Shown: in pieces, positions 8,513 through 17,795 of the stretch
Layout of the letters: each line of letters starts with the position of its first letter
Numbering within the stretch: position 1 is the stretch's first letter
Origin: Bacillota bacterium
Lineage (GTDB): Bacteria; Bacillota_I; Bacilli_A; RFN20; CAG-826
Length of the DNA: 64,000 bases
Assembly: GCA_023393065.1 (NCBI GenBank)
Contig: JAEWMX010000015.1
Location: 1 to 64,000, forward strand
Reading direction: 5' to 3'
Notes under the pieces: generated by a model
Seen by the model: only the letters and a program-made list of their open reading frames with translations
The model's database searches: none
What the model was told of the DNA's origin: nothing
Made by a program: the position numbers and the translations under genes

Positions 8513-11500
8513 TTATTCATCATTTTTACTCATATCATGAATAAAGTGGTTGCGCAACTTGCTGTCAAGTTTATTCCTCAAACGTTGCTTTTCTAATGCT
8601 GTTTTGCATCGACAATTAACAATAATCTCCTTAATAAAATCGGTGTCATTTCCAAAGGAATTAAGCATCAAAAAGATGTGCATTTGAATTAAAAAAACGG
8701 CAAAAACTTGCGGGTTGCGTTTGACGCTGTCCGCAAACTCGGAAAGAACAGCTCTCCATTTCGGCCCTTTGGCTTCACAATAGGCAATTACCATGAAAAG
8801 TTTACCATAACTCATTTCCGAATCTTTGATCTCCGAATCGAATGTTTTTGCCAACTTCGATGAATAGGAAAGATCGACTAGTGATTCTTGAACTGCTATG
8901 GGAGTAAATGTGCGAAGCCACTCACAAAATGAAAGAAAATCTCTCTTTTCTTTCTCAGAGTCACTCTGCTTGTCAAATGCTAATTTCTTTTCAACTTCTA
9001 ATATTACGTATTCAACCACTATTCGAAAGACCACAAGCGAACCCACGCAACCATATACGTATTTGTTTAAATAAGACCTTTTTTCACTTGCTGACATGCC
9101 ATCAGAATTTCTTAGAATATTTCCACAAAGAAGCATGCAGTCCATTAAATTTTCATGTTGTCTCTGAATAGACTCCTTGCTTAAATCAGATGGGGAATAA
9201 TGACCATTAGTCGAGTGGAGATCCGTTATTTTATCTCGTTCTTCCTCAGGTAGCGTTTCGAGAGAATCATCAGAACCTTCTTTCGATAATACTTCAAGAA
9301 TATCTGAAGGATCATAATCCAGAACTTTTACGTTTTTGTGCGCTTCTTTGGCAAGCAGGTCGAGCTTTTTAAAAGCTAAATCCACCAAGGTTATCGAATT
9401 ACGATTAAAACAAGAAAAGTAATCGAATACATCAATAAACCTCCACCATTTTTCACTCGTTAATAGCCAATCGGCACCAACGGTCTTTCTATCACAATAC
9501 TTTGCTAGAAAAAAATGCAAGTAGCATTCATATTTGAAGAACACATTGTCGCCATCTTTCTGTAATATGCCTACTTCAAAAAATAAAGAATCAAATTTGC
9601 TTTCTTTGATGTTGTAACCCTTTGAATCATGGTATGAAAGCGCGAAAGAGTCGAAATCGTCGCTAGATAGAGAGAAGCTATCTTTTTCATACATTTCATA
9701 TGCTAGATGACCTAGAAAATCGCACTTGTTCTCAAAATCGTAAGAGTCCCTTTTCGAATCGGATAATAAATGCCTTCCAAGAATGTGTTCAATAAACTTT
9801 GTTAGCAGATTTGCTTTGCTTGTAGGTTCTATTGCTTGTCCATCACGATACAAAGTGAGAAACAAAGAGATCATAAATGGGGTTCTTGGCAAGTTAATCT
9901 TGCTAAACAATTTGACTGTTTTGCCAATGAATTCCTCTTCGTTATCCATGCTTTTATTAATAATAAGCTGGAACAAATTTCGAATCTGATTTTTTGATAA
10001 GGGAGAAATTTCCACGGAAAGGTTGCTGGATGATTTAATTATTTCGCTAAATTGAGAAGCTCTAGGCTGCAATGTGCTTTCGTCAAATATAAGAAAATAC
10101 GATTTAGAGGTTGCGACATTACTTAGAAAGGACATAAATTTGTAGTCGTTTTTAAACGAAAAATCGTCAACAATAAATAAAAAACCGTCGTTCTCAAATT
10201 CTTCGATAATCTGCTTTTTATTTATCGAAAACCCATCAGTAGAAAACTTTGTCAAGAATGAGTGAATATATGTGAATAATTGAGTTACGTTGCATGCAGA
10301 CTCTCCACCATCCGATATAACAATTGGTATTTTTCTAAACTCGTCAAAACGGTCAAGATAAAGTTGAGCAAAGCGATATGCCAACACTGTCTTCCCCGAA
10401 CCCTCTCTACCGAAAATTAGAACTTTGCTTTTTGAAGATAACAACAATTCTTCAATATCGATATTTTTTTGTTTTGAATCTTCTTTGACTGAAGCGCCTT
10501 TTATTTTGAATGAAGGCGATACAAAAGATGGAGCATTAGCAGGAAAATCATTATTAGAGGGCTTGCGGTTCATGAACAAATTCTCAAAATGTGAGTCGAT
10601 TTGGTCCTTGATTGCACATTTTAAATTGTATCTAAAGCTAGATTGGCCAAATTTTACTTTCCACTTCCCTTCTGAATAGTGAACAAGATTGGAATCAAAG
10701 ACATCTCGCTCCAAATAATGTCGGCGAGAATGAATCGTGGCTTCTTTTTTCTTTAAATCAACGAAATATAAATGAAATGCAGGAGGATTATAAAAGCCGT
10801 TTATTTGGATAGACAATTCTTCTCCCGCTAAGAACAATGTCTCATTATTTGGATAAACACATTTTCGAGAATTGTCTTCATGTAAATGTCCGGTTAGCAC
10901 AATGTCAAATTTTCGTAGCAACATTTCGATATTGTATCTATGATCTTGTCTAATAAAATCAACAGGATGATGCATAATTGCGATTTTTATGGTGCAATCC
11001 TTGATTTCATTATAAGCATTATTCAATTCAATTTTGGATACAATAATGTTATTTATATCTTTTGAACTTGGACCCAATGACCTCCATGCGGTATTTATGC
11101 ATACTAAACCTATTTTCTCATCTCTGGTATGATGAATAATGTGGCTAGATATTCTTTTACTCTTTAGCCCTATATTATTCAAAAGCGATACGTGGGCATG
11201 ATATTCATTGAGCTGAACCAAGCCATCAGCGTAATCGATGTATTCTTTTCTATCAAATTTATTGTAGTCGCTGCACAAATTATCCAATCCGCTAAAGAAG
11301 AGATCATTAATTAAATCGGTATCGACTTCATGGTTTCCAGGGACATAGTATATGTCGTTCTTTGTAAACAAATTAGCTTCCATTAATGGATTGATCAGGA
11401 TGTTAAGCGCATTTTCAAATTCTTCTTTTTTCCCAGATTTGACCAAATCGCCTGTAATAAGACATAAATCAATTTTTTGATTATGGGTTATGGTACTTAC

Positions 11501-11590
11501 ATCAGATATTAGTTGTTTTGTAGGAAATGAGTATTTCATTTCTTCTATAGACAAAAAATGCGAATCAGATAGATGAAGTATTTTTAACAT
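8513..11590 (-). CDS. Calcineurin-like phosphoesterase fused to a STAND/NACHT-like NTPase
   Basis: A 1025-residue protein translated behind a GGGGG site 6 bases from the ATG. Residues 1-300 are a complete metallophosphoesterase: LSDSH (Asp9, His11), TGDLV (Asp48), GNHE (85-88), MHH (207-208) and GHLH (234-237). After a linker comes a P-loop NTPase: Walker A GREGSGKT (394-401), Walker B LFIVDDF (471-477), a sensor-like strand FLIFDES, and a downstream TPFMISLFLTLY segment typical of the helical region after NACHT-type domains. The last 450 residues are helical and unrecognised, a plausible sensor. STAND ATPases with an N-terminal enzyme and C-terminal sensor are a known anti-phage design, and an RM system lies beside it. 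The defence role is inferred. Confidence 0.75.
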   Translation of the reverse strand: MLKILHLSDSHFLSIEEMKYSFPTKQLISDVSTITHNQKIDLCLITGDLVKSGKKEEFENALNILINPLMEANLFTKNDIYYVPGNHEVDTDLINDLFFSGLDNLCSDYNKFDRKEYIDYADGLVQLNEYHAHVSLLNNIGLKSKRISSHIIHHTRDEKIGLVCINTAWRSLGPSSKDINNIIVSKIELNNAYNEIKDCTIKIAIMHHPVDFIRQDHRYNIEMLLRKFDIVLTGHLHEDNSRKCVYPNNETLFLAGEELSIQINGFYNPPAFHLYFVDLKKKEATIHSRRHYLERDVFDSNLVHYSEGKWKVKFGQSSFRYNLKCAIKDQIDSHFENLFMNRKPSNNDFPANAPSFVSPSFKIKGASVKEDSKQKNIDIEELLLSSKSKVLIFGREGSGKTVLAYRFAQLYLDRFDEFRKIPIVISDGGESACNVTQLFTYIHSFLTKFSTDGFSINKKQIIEEFENDGFLFIVDDFSFKNDYKFMSFLSNVATSKSYFLIFDESTLQPRASQFSEIIKSSSNLSVEISPLSKNQIRNLFQLIINKSMDNEEEFIGKTVKLFSKINLPRTPFMISLFLTLYRDGQAIEPTSKANLLTKFIEHILGRHLLSDSKRDSYDFENKCDFLGHLAYEMYEKDSFSLSSDDFDSFALSYHDSKGYNIKESKFDSLFFEVGILQKDGDNVFFKYECYLHFFLAKYCDRKTVGADWLLTSEKWWRFIDVFDYFSCFNRNSITLVDLAFKKLDLLAKEAHKNVKVLDYDPSDILEVLSKEGSDDSLETLPEEERDKITDLHSTNGHYSPSDLSKESIQRQHENLMDCMLLCGNILRNSDGMSASEKRSYLNKYVYGCVGSLVVFRIVVEYVILEVEKKLAFDKQSDSEKEKRDFLSFCEWLRTFTPIAVQESLVDLSYSSKLAKTFDSEIKDSEMSYGKLFMVIAYCEAKGPKWRAVLSEFADSVKRNPQVFAVFLIQMHIFLMLNSFGNDTDFIKEIIVNCRCKTALEKQRLRNKLDSKLRNHFIHDMSKNDE

Positions 11591-11680
11591 GTGTTGCCCC
11601 CAAAACGAATGAATTCATCTAAATATTAGCATTTGTTTCTTGTTCGAAAAAGAAATGATTAATTATTCTTAATTTTGATA

Positions 11681-11765
11681 GATGTCAAAGTCATTGCAAC
11701 AAATACATCAAAAAACTATTCACTAGTAGAAAAAACGCCCATTATGTTGCAATGACATTTTCATC
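11681..11765. repeat. Inverted repeat upstream of the phosphoesterase-NTPase gene
   Basis: GTCATTGCAAC at 11690-11700 and its exact complement GTTGCAATGAC at 11746-11756. The similarity spreads to about 24 bases per arm with a few mismatches (GATG...AA.GTCATTGCAACA.AT). The arms are 45 bases apart and lie 90-175 bases upstream of the start at 11590. It may be an operator pair, an RNA hairpin or a recombination end. Confidence 0.5.
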
Positions 11766-11803
11766 TAACATTTGAATAATGATACTCAAATTTATGTAAA
11801 CTT

Positions 11804-11819
11804 CGATAATATATTATCG
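11804..11819. repeat. 16-bp perfect palindrome downstream of glycerate kinase
   Basis: CGATAATATATTATCG, 8 bases beyond the stop of the minus-strand glycerate kinase gene. As RNA it would form an AT-rich hairpin without a good U-run on the minus strand, so it is only a weak terminator candidate. Confidence 0.35.
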
Positions 11820-11827
11820 TTTTCTCT

Positions 11828-12955
11828 CTAAAGAAGTTTTCTTAGAAAGTATCCAATTCTTTGTCGATATAGATGAATCGCGGAAGATTTAGAAAATTCG
11901 CATTTTATGTGCAAATAATTTGTCTCTACTATTGATTGAATGCATAGATGCGCCTTGTTGGCAATAGAAAAAGGAATATACGTATTTCCAACTAAAAGTG
12001 CCAGTCTCTTATTCATTTTTTGACAAATGAGGGCTATTCCCCCAATTGTCTTACCAAAAAAAGATTGTTCGTCTAGTCTTCCTTCTCCAGAAATAATATA
12101 ATCAGTGTCTTTGATTTTTTCATCAAAATCCAATATGTCGAGAATTGTATTAATACCCGATTTTAGTGAGGCATTACCGTATGCTAAAATTCCGGCCCCA
12201 ATCCCACCAGCGGCACCCGATCCCTCGACATCTGCAACATCCTTGCATAAATCCCTTTTAATGATGCTATCAAGATGTTTTAGCCCTTGGTCGAGTTCAA
12301 CAACCATCTTCTCATCTGCACCTTTTTGCGGTGCGTAAACATAAGCCGCACCATTTGGTCCATATAAAGGATTATTCACATCGCACATCCCAATGATTTG
12401 AACATTACTTAATATATTTAGATTTGCCGAATTATCAATCTTAAAGATATCTTTAAGAGTCCCTCCGGTTGGAACGAACCCTTGACCCTTTTTATTAAAG
12501 AACCGCGTTCCCAAGGCTGCGAAAAGTCCACACCCTCCATCATTTGTGGCGCTCCCCCCAAGGAATATGTATATCTTCTTGCATCCCTTATTAATAGCAT
12601 CCAGCACCTGTTCACCAAGACCATAAGTGGTTGTCTTCATCGGATTTAGTTCTTTTATTATAGTAAGACCTGCGCAAGAGGCGGTTTCGATATAAGCGTT
12701 GTTATTCTCATCGACATAATATCTCGTCTCGATATCTTTAAAATATGGGTCTTTTACTGTTATCGGAACATAGTGACCTTTAATCGAATAAGCAATCGCC
12801 TCTAAAGATCCTTCTCCGCCATCGGCGATAGGAAGATACTCCGCCTTAATATGAGGATACTTTACTAGTTCTTCTTGCCAAAGACGGCAGATATCAAGTG
12901 ATGATAATGTTCCTTTAAAGGAATCAGAAGCGATGACAATTTTCATTATCATCAT
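11828..12955 (-). CDS. glxK: Glycerate kinase
   Basis: About 375 residues, the normal length for the GarK/GlxK glycerate kinase family, which phosphorylates glycerate with ATP and feeds it into lower glycolysis. The N-terminus KIVIASDSFKGTLSS, then ADGGEGS, FLGGSATNDGG, MCDVNNPLYG and SGEGRLDEQS are all family signatures. Three closely spaced ATGs (12955, 12952, 12946) begin the gene, and the third gives the family-typical MKIVIASDSFKG start. It stands alone, divergent from the next gene, with no glyoxylate or glucarate genes nearby. Its base composition resembles the accessory region on its left. Confidence 0.9.
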   Translation of the reverse strand: MMIMKIVIASDSFKGTLSSLDICRLWQEELVKYPHIKAEYLPIADGGEGSLEAIAYSIKGHYVPITVKDPYFKDIETRYYVDENNNAYIETASCAGLTIIKELNPMKTTTYGLGEQVLDAINKGCKKIYIFLGGSATNDGGCGLFAALGTRFFNKKGQGFVPTGGTLKDIFKIDNSANLNILSNVQIIGMCDVNNPLYGPNGAAYVYAPQKGADEKMVVELDQGLKHLDSIIKRDLCKDVADVEGSGAAGGIGAGILAYGNASLKSGINTILDILDFDEKIKDTDYIISGEGRLDEQSFFGKTIGGIALICQKMNKRLALLVGNTYIPFSIANKAHLCIQSIVETNYLHIKCEFSKSSAIHLYRQRIGYFLRKLL

Positions 12956-12977
12956 TTTACTTTCTTTTGGTTAACTA

Positions 12978-13008
12978 TTACAAACAATGACGAATTTATG
13001 TGTATAAT
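12978..13008 (+). promoter_or_regulatory. Putative promoter of the membrane hydrolase gene
   Basis: TTACAA (12978-12983), a 19-base spacer and TATAAT (13003-13008), about 35 bases before the ATG at 13043, which has a GGGGG ribosome binding site. The -35 match is weak. Confidence 0.4.
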
Positions 13009-13042
13009 TTAGTTACATATATAATATTACTGGGGGATAAAC

Positions 13043-15202
13043 ATGAATAAGATAAAATCCTTTTTCGTGGAGATTTGGCAGTTTATACGGAGAGCCAAAA
13101 GACCTTTAATCGTCTTAGGCTCTTTTTTGATGGCCACCCTTCTATGCATCGGCCTCGGTGACGGCATTCAAAAAGACTGGGGCAACATCCAAGTCACAAG
13201 CGGAATGATAGAAGCCACGACTGTAGACAACGAAGATTATTCCATGGGATATAAGTTATATGTTCCCAAAAGCGCTTTAGAAGGAACGCCCGCTCCTGCC
13301 GTCTTGTGTTTACATGGTTATCAAAATGACCACGAAACCAGCGCAGGATTTGCCATTGAATTTGCGAGACATGGCTATGTCGCTTTAGCGATTGATGCCT
13401 TTGGCCATGGTGCGACGACGACCGGTATTGCTTCGCGAGGCTGGGTCAATCATAAAGTCGCGAAAGTCAACTTTGGCTGGGATTCAGAAGAAGATAAGAC
13501 GTATTCTTTCATCAGCGGTCCCGATCGCTACAAGATCATGATGAATTTTTCAAATATCGATTTCTTCATCGACAAGTATTCCAAATCAATCGATCCCGAA
13601 ACGGGTGATGTGTTAGTCGATGAAAACTATATCAAAGATGCATCGATGGGCGGAACCGCCGCATATTTGTGGCTCGCTTCCCAAAGCTTTGTCGACGAGA
13701 CGAAGATGGCGGTAACCGGTCATTCGATGGGCACATGGGCGTCATGGTCGGTTTCGGCGGCGATGTGCGGCGCGCAGTTAAGCGGAGTCGACATCACTCC
13801 AAGAGCGACGATATTACAAGCTGGCGAGATATTTAAGACGATGAGGGACGATGATGGCAGAATGGCATACGATACCGATGAAGATAGCGTCGCCGATATC
13901 TATTGGAACAATCCTTTGTTACTCTCCGCCAAATACGACGAGTTCAATATGTTCAGGGATTACGAGATGGAGCCGAATGGCGACACGGTCATTCATGGCG
14001 AACCTTCCAGCAACTTTTTAAATCCAGGAGTCGGCGAGGATCCAGAATGGAATAAAACATTCAACGAGAACTTCGCTTTAGGAACCTCGGTCCGAAGAAA
14101 TCTATATAACACCAATCATCGCTTATTGACACATAATCGTAATGCGATTGCCGATACGCTTGAATGGGTTAGTTTATCTAGTGGTGTGGCTTTATCTATT
14201 GATAAAAACAATCAGACATTCTTGATTAAAGAATATTTAGTGTTCGCCGCGATGCTTTTGGCTATCACCTCGACAGTTATCTTTATTATGTTGTTTAAAC
14301 ACATAAAATGGTTTGCGCCAGTATACGCCGGAGTTCCGAATCGCCCCGAAAAGGAAAAGACGGGATGGAAGTGGTGGAAAGGCGCGTTGCTTACTATGGC
14401 AATCTCGGCTTTCACCTATCCTTTCTTAACCCAGTTAGGACATGGATTATTTCCTTTCCCAGAAAAAGTGTTTTCGATGACGATTGGTAATGGCTTTCTC
14501 ATGTGGTATATCTTCTTAATCCTCGTCATGCTCGGATTTACGCTTATTCCGTGGTTTAAGAAAAAGAAAAAAGGAACACTTGATATCGACTTTGTCGATA
14601 TGGGTATGGCGCGAGATGATGACCAACATAAACACAAGTTTGACTGGGCATTATTAGGCAAATCCGCGATTGTCGTCGTCGCCGGTGTCTTGTGGATGTA
14701 CTTACAAGTCGTCTTCTGCCAATCGGTCTTTCAACTCGATTTCCGCTTCATCTGGCCTTTCTTTAAGATGTTTAGCGTATCTCGATTCTTGCAGTTCCTC
14801 GTCTATATTCCAATCTTTGCTCTCTTCTTTATTCTTAATAACTCAAAGATCTTTGCTTCAAACCGCTTGCCTGGTACGAATGAATCAGGCATCAAAGCTT
14901 TCTTTAAGGTGTGGTGGAAATACGCCTTATGCATGGTCGGAGGCATCTTGTTCATCATATTGTTGGAATACATTCCCTTCTTCGCCGGAATAGGTCCGGG
15001 TGCCGATTTAGTTTTTAGCACGACTTTTGGCGGACCTTTCATGTCCTTACTAATCGTTTTTGCTCCTCAAGTGATTGTCTTTTCTCTAATCTGCACATAT
15101 TGCTATAAGAAGACAGGCAATGTTTTTGTTGGAGCTTTATTGGTCGCCATTCTCGCCTGTTGGATCGTCACCGGCGGAAGTGCGATGATGTACGCTTTTT
15201 AA
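13043..15202 (+). CDS. Membrane-anchored alpha/beta-hydrolase with polytopic C-terminal domain
   Basis: A 719-residue protein. Residues 20-40 form one membrane segment. Residues 50-385 are an alpha/beta-hydrolase with an oxyanion-hole region LCLHGYQND (89-96), IDAFGHG (117-123) and the nucleophile elbow GHSMG with Ser228. From about residue 395 there are seven or eight membrane-spanning stretches to the C-terminus. The hydrolase part probably faces outside, placing an esterase or peptidase-like activity on the cell surface. The substrate is unknown. The short membrane protein 28 bases downstream is likely co-transcribed. Base composition shifts to the GC-richer type of the rest of the window from here on. 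Confidence 0.7.
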   Translation: MNKIKSFFVEIWQFIRRAKRPLIVLGSFLMATLLCIGLGDGIQKDWGNIQVTSGMIEATTVDNEDYSMGYKLYVPKSALEGTPAPAVLCLHGYQNDHETSAGFAIEFARHGYVALAIDAFGHGATTTGIASRGWVNHKVAKVNFGWDSEEDKTYSFISGPDRYKIMMNFSNIDFFIDKYSKSIDPETGDVLVDENYIKDASMGGTAAYLWLASQSFVDETKMAVTGHSMGTWASWSVSAAMCGAQLSGVDITPRATILQAGEIFKTMRDDDGRMAYDTDEDSVADIYWNNPLLLSAKYDEFNMFRDYEMEPNGDTVIHGEPSSNFLNPGVGEDPEWNKTFNENFALGTSVRRNLYNTNHRLLTHNRNAIADTLEWVSLSSGVALSIDKNNQTFLIKEYLVFAAMLLAITSTVIFIMLFKHIKWFAPVYAGVPNRPEKEKTGWKWWKGALLTMAISAFTYPFLTQLGHGLFPFPEKVFSMTIGNGFLMWYIFLILVMLGFTLIPWFKKKKKGTLDIDFVDMGMARDDDQHKHKFDWALLGKSAIVVVAGVLWMYLQVVFCQSVFQLDFRFIWPFFKMFSVSRFLQFLVYIPIFALFFILNNSKIFASNRLPGTNESGIKAFFKVWWKYALCMVGGILFIILLEYIPFFAGIGPGADLVFSTTFGGPFMSLLIVFAPQVIVFSLICTYCYKKTGNVFVGALLVAILACWIVTGGSAMMYAF

Positions 15203-15230
15203 CAAACGTAATTTTTAATAGGAGAATATC

Positions 15231-15611
15231 GTGCAGTTATTTATATGGTTTCTGGAAGAGCTGTTTTATATTACAGGAATAGAATGGCTTGATGGAATAC
15301 TATGTACCGTAACTGGCATAATATCATTTTCTATCGCTTTCTTTGTCATCGGTTTTCTTGCACCATTTATGAGGTATGGGTCTAGCGAGATGAGCAAAGG
15401 ACATTGGATTATTAGGTTATTGGTTTTCGTTGGTTTGTGGTGGCTCTTACAAACCATTGCTAATGTAATAAACCATTTTATTGAATGGATGAATCAAAAT
15501 TGGTGGATGTACATTGTAATTGGCGGAGTGACAATCTTGTTTGTCATTATTTGTTTGCTAATTAGAATAAATAACAAAAAAGCAAAGCATAAAAAAACTA
15601 CATTCAGATGA
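15231..15611 (+). CDS. Small membrane protein
   Basis: A 126-residue protein starting with GTG at 15231 behind AATAGGAGAA. Four hydrophobic segments are evident, around residues 3-20, 25-48, 62-82 and 92-113, with a basic C-terminal tail NNKKAKHKKTTFR on the inside by the positive-inside rule. No family is recognised. The 28-base spacing suggests co-expression with the hydrolase before it. Confidence 0.55.
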   Translation: MQLFIWFLEELFYITGIEWLDGILCTVTGIISFSIAFFVIGFLAPFMRYGSSEMSKGHWIIRLLVFVGLWWLLQTIANVINHFIEWMNQNWWMYIVIGGVTILFVIICLLIRINNKKAKHKKTTFR

Positions 15612-15718
15612 TCAAAACATTATTAATCTTTATTCGCGGTTCGGTAATAGATTTTTGAAAATTAATGAAATGATATAATGTGATTAAGTAATTGTCCGAA
15701 CAAATTAAGGAGGCGAAT

Positions 15719-16309
15719 ATGCAAGAAATCTTGATTTATATCGAACAAGGTTACGCCGATTGGGAAATCGCCCATCTCGGCCACCATATCAAATCAACGA
15801 ATAAATATGATGTCAAAACGGTATCAAAAACAAAGGACCCGCTCTTTTCGATGTCCCATCTTCACGTCATTCCCGATTATGATGTTAACGATATTCATAA
15901 TTCGGATATTGCCAAATACAAGATGCTAGTTTTATGTGGCGGCATGTTTTGGTCTGAAGCTCAATTTGTTAACGAAGACGCTAGAAAGCTAGTTGATTTA
16001 TTCTTAAGGAATAACTTAACAGTAGCCGCCATTTGCGATGCGACGACCTTTCTGGCGTTTAATGGCTATCTCGATAATGTCGACCACACCGGCAACACAA
16101 TTCATCATATCATTCAAAGCTGTCCGAACTATCAGGGGCACAAACACTATATTAACCGCCAATGCGTCTCGGGTGAACGTTTTATTACAGCGAATGGCAC
16201 ATCCGTCCTAGAATTTGCCCGTGATATTTTAAAGAGATTAGAAGTCAAACCCGAAAAAGAAATCGAGGCTTGGTATCAATTCCGCAAAAAAGGCATTTAT
16301 TCGGAATAG
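15719..16309 (+). CDS. DJ-1/PfpI family protein
   Basis: Starting at the ATG at 15719, directly behind TAAGGAGG, the product has 196 residues. It shows the class I glutamine-amidotransferase-like fold of the DJ-1/PfpI family: EILIYIEQGYADWEIAHL at the N-terminus, MLVLCGGMFW, and the nucleophile elbow region AAICDATTFLAFNG with the conserved Cys. The His after the Cys that protease members carry is replaced by Asp here (ICDATT). These proteins act as chaperone/deglycase-like or stress proteins; the exact role is open. TATAAT at 15673-15678 is a likely -10 element. Confidence 0.75.
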   Translation: MQEILIYIEQGYADWEIAHLGHHIKSTNKYDVKTVSKTKDPLFSMSHLHVIPDYDVNDIHNSDIAKYKMLVLCGGMFWSEAQFVNEDARKLVDLFLRNNLTVAAICDATTFLAFNGYLDNVDHTGNTIHHIIQSCPNYQGHKHYINRQCVSGERFITANGTSVLEFARDILKRLEVKPEKEIEAWYQFRKKGIYSE

Positions 16310-16343
16310 TGGAATGCTATTATTTATAATAAGGTAAGCGGAA

Positions 16344-16979
16344 TTGAACGAAGAAAACAGCGTTGTTATTAGAAAACCAAAAGCACTATTAACTATAAAC
16401 ATCGTATTGACGGCTCTTTTAGTCATTCTCGCTGGATTATTGATGTTCTTCTATCATCGTCTCATATGGACATTAACGCTCAACTTTAACATTATCTACT
16501 TTGTTTGGATCTTGTTGGCGGCCTTGATTATTGGCTTGTTCATCATTTTATTGAGTATCGTGCTCGTTATAAAATCACCAAGCGACGACAAATCCTTTTT
16601 AATTCCTCCGGCTCTCGTTGTTATCCTTGCTGTCGTTTCCCTATCTTTTGGCCTCATCGACAGAATGGAATATAACGAGCACTATACCTTTAGCCAGGAA
16701 AAATGGGCGAATGCCACCAACGACGAAAGAAGCGTCTACGTCGATTCATTTTTAAAAATGTACAACCTATATGCTTTTGATGATGAAATGATTGTCGAAT
16801 ATCTCGGTGAACCGGATATCAAAGAGACAATCCAACTCGAAACATATCCGTCTCAATTCGGCGGTTATGCCTATTATTACGATTTAGGATTTGTCCGCGA
16901 TTATATCGATCCGAGTTATCTCGAAATCAATACTAATCAAAACGGTCTCGTCTTTCATTACGGAATATATAGTTCATAA
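16344..16979 (+). CDS. Membrane protein with extracellular C-terminal domain
   Basis: A 211-residue product from a TTG start at 16344, 34 bases after the DJ-1-like gene. Three membrane segments (about 15-37, 50-73 and 85-105) precede a soluble 100-residue domain beginning at NEHYTFSQEKWANATNDERSVYVDSFLKMY and ending in an EYLGEPD-type motif. The latter resembles small domains in secreted or membrane proteins of unknown role in Bacillota. No enzymatic motif is seen. Confidence 0.5.
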   Translation: MNEENSVVIRKPKALLTINIVLTALLVILAGLLMFFYHRLIWTLTLNFNIIYFVWILLAALIIGLFIILLSIVLVIKSPSDDKSFLIPPALVVILAVVSLSFGLIDRMEYNEHYTFSQEKWANATNDERSVYVDSFLKMYNLYAFDDEMIVEYLGEPDIKETIQLETYPSQFGGYAYYYDLGFVRDYIDPSYLEINTNQNGLVFHYGIYSS

Positions 16980-16984
16980 GAACT

Positions 16985-17022
16985 AGTAAGAAAAAAAGAG
17001 CGCACCAATCGATGCGCTATTT
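16985..17022 (-). terminator. Terminator between convergent genes
   Basis: Stem AGCGCA (16999-17004) / TGCGCT (17013-17018). Read on the minus strand it is followed by CTTTTTTTC, a good Rho-independent terminator for the XRE gene. On the plus strand the T-run is weaker (ATTTTC), so it may work in both directions. Confidence 0.7.
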
Positions 17023-17025
17023 TCA

Positions 17026-17628
17026 TTATTCAGTTGGAACAGTTCGTATCTTGCGGAAGATAAACCAGAACATCGCCAGTATTTCGATTGGCACTAAAGC
17101 GATAAAGATGTACCAGATATGCGGATATAGCGGGAAAAGCGATAAATAAATCGAAAGGGTGAGACCGACCGATAAAGATGTCACAAAGGCAAAAGACAAG
17201 CGATTGTTGCCCCAGATGAGCGAGAAGACGAGCAAGACGATCGATGACGCCGGTATCGCGTAGATAAATAGCAGCCAAGTTCTAAAAGCAAGATTTGGTT
17301 CGATGAGATTAGTCAAGACAAAAGCGACGGTGGCGACGAGCCAGACGATGCCGGCGGACAATATCGAAATCAAAATCCGCGTCTTGATCGTCAAGGGCGT
17401 TCGCGGCTTGCGGCCGACGGTGAGGAAGTCATTGAGGGTCACGCCGAAAAAATCCGCCAATTGATGCAAGACATAGGCTTCGGGAAGAGATTCGGCTCTC
17501 TCCCATTTGGATATAGCCTTATCCGAATAGTTCATCTTCTCGGCGAGCTGGAGCTGCGTCAGACCCATTTTCTTACGGTAATAGGCGATGTTATTAGCAA
17601 CGATTGCTTTGAATTCGTTTTCGTTCAT
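17026..17628 (-). CDS. XRE-family regulator with membrane domain
   Basis: A 200-residue protein. Residues 1-65 form a Cro/CI-type helix-turn-helix (YRKKMGLTQLQLAEKMNYSDKAISKWERAESLPEA, split here only by eye). Residues 80-195 carry four hydrophobic segments. XRE regulators with a membrane tail are common in Bacillota and probably couple DNA binding to an envelope signal. It is divergent from degV and shares a 167-base intergenic region with it, which is its likely operator region. Targets are unknown. Confidence 0.75.
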   Translation of the reverse strand: MNENEFKAIVANNIAYYRKKMGLTQLQLAEKMNYSDKAISKWERAESLPEAYVLHQLADFFGVTLNDFLTVGRKPRTPLTIKTRILISILSAGIVWLVATVAFVLTNLIEPNLAFRTWLLFIYAIPASSIVLLVFSLIWGNNRLSFAFVTSLSVGLTLSIYLSLFPLYPHIWYIFIALVPIEILAMFWFIFRKIRTVPTE

Positions 17629-17795
17629 ATCTCGTATTTTATCTTTTTCTAATGAAAAAAGAAACGATTTAATCTACTCTTCTCCCCGCGGTAGAGAGGC
17701 GATTTTTGATTCTACCCGACCGCGTCCAAGTGTTTACTGACAATTAAGTATAAATGTTTATATTGAAAACGTAAGCAACTAGAAGGAGACCAATT

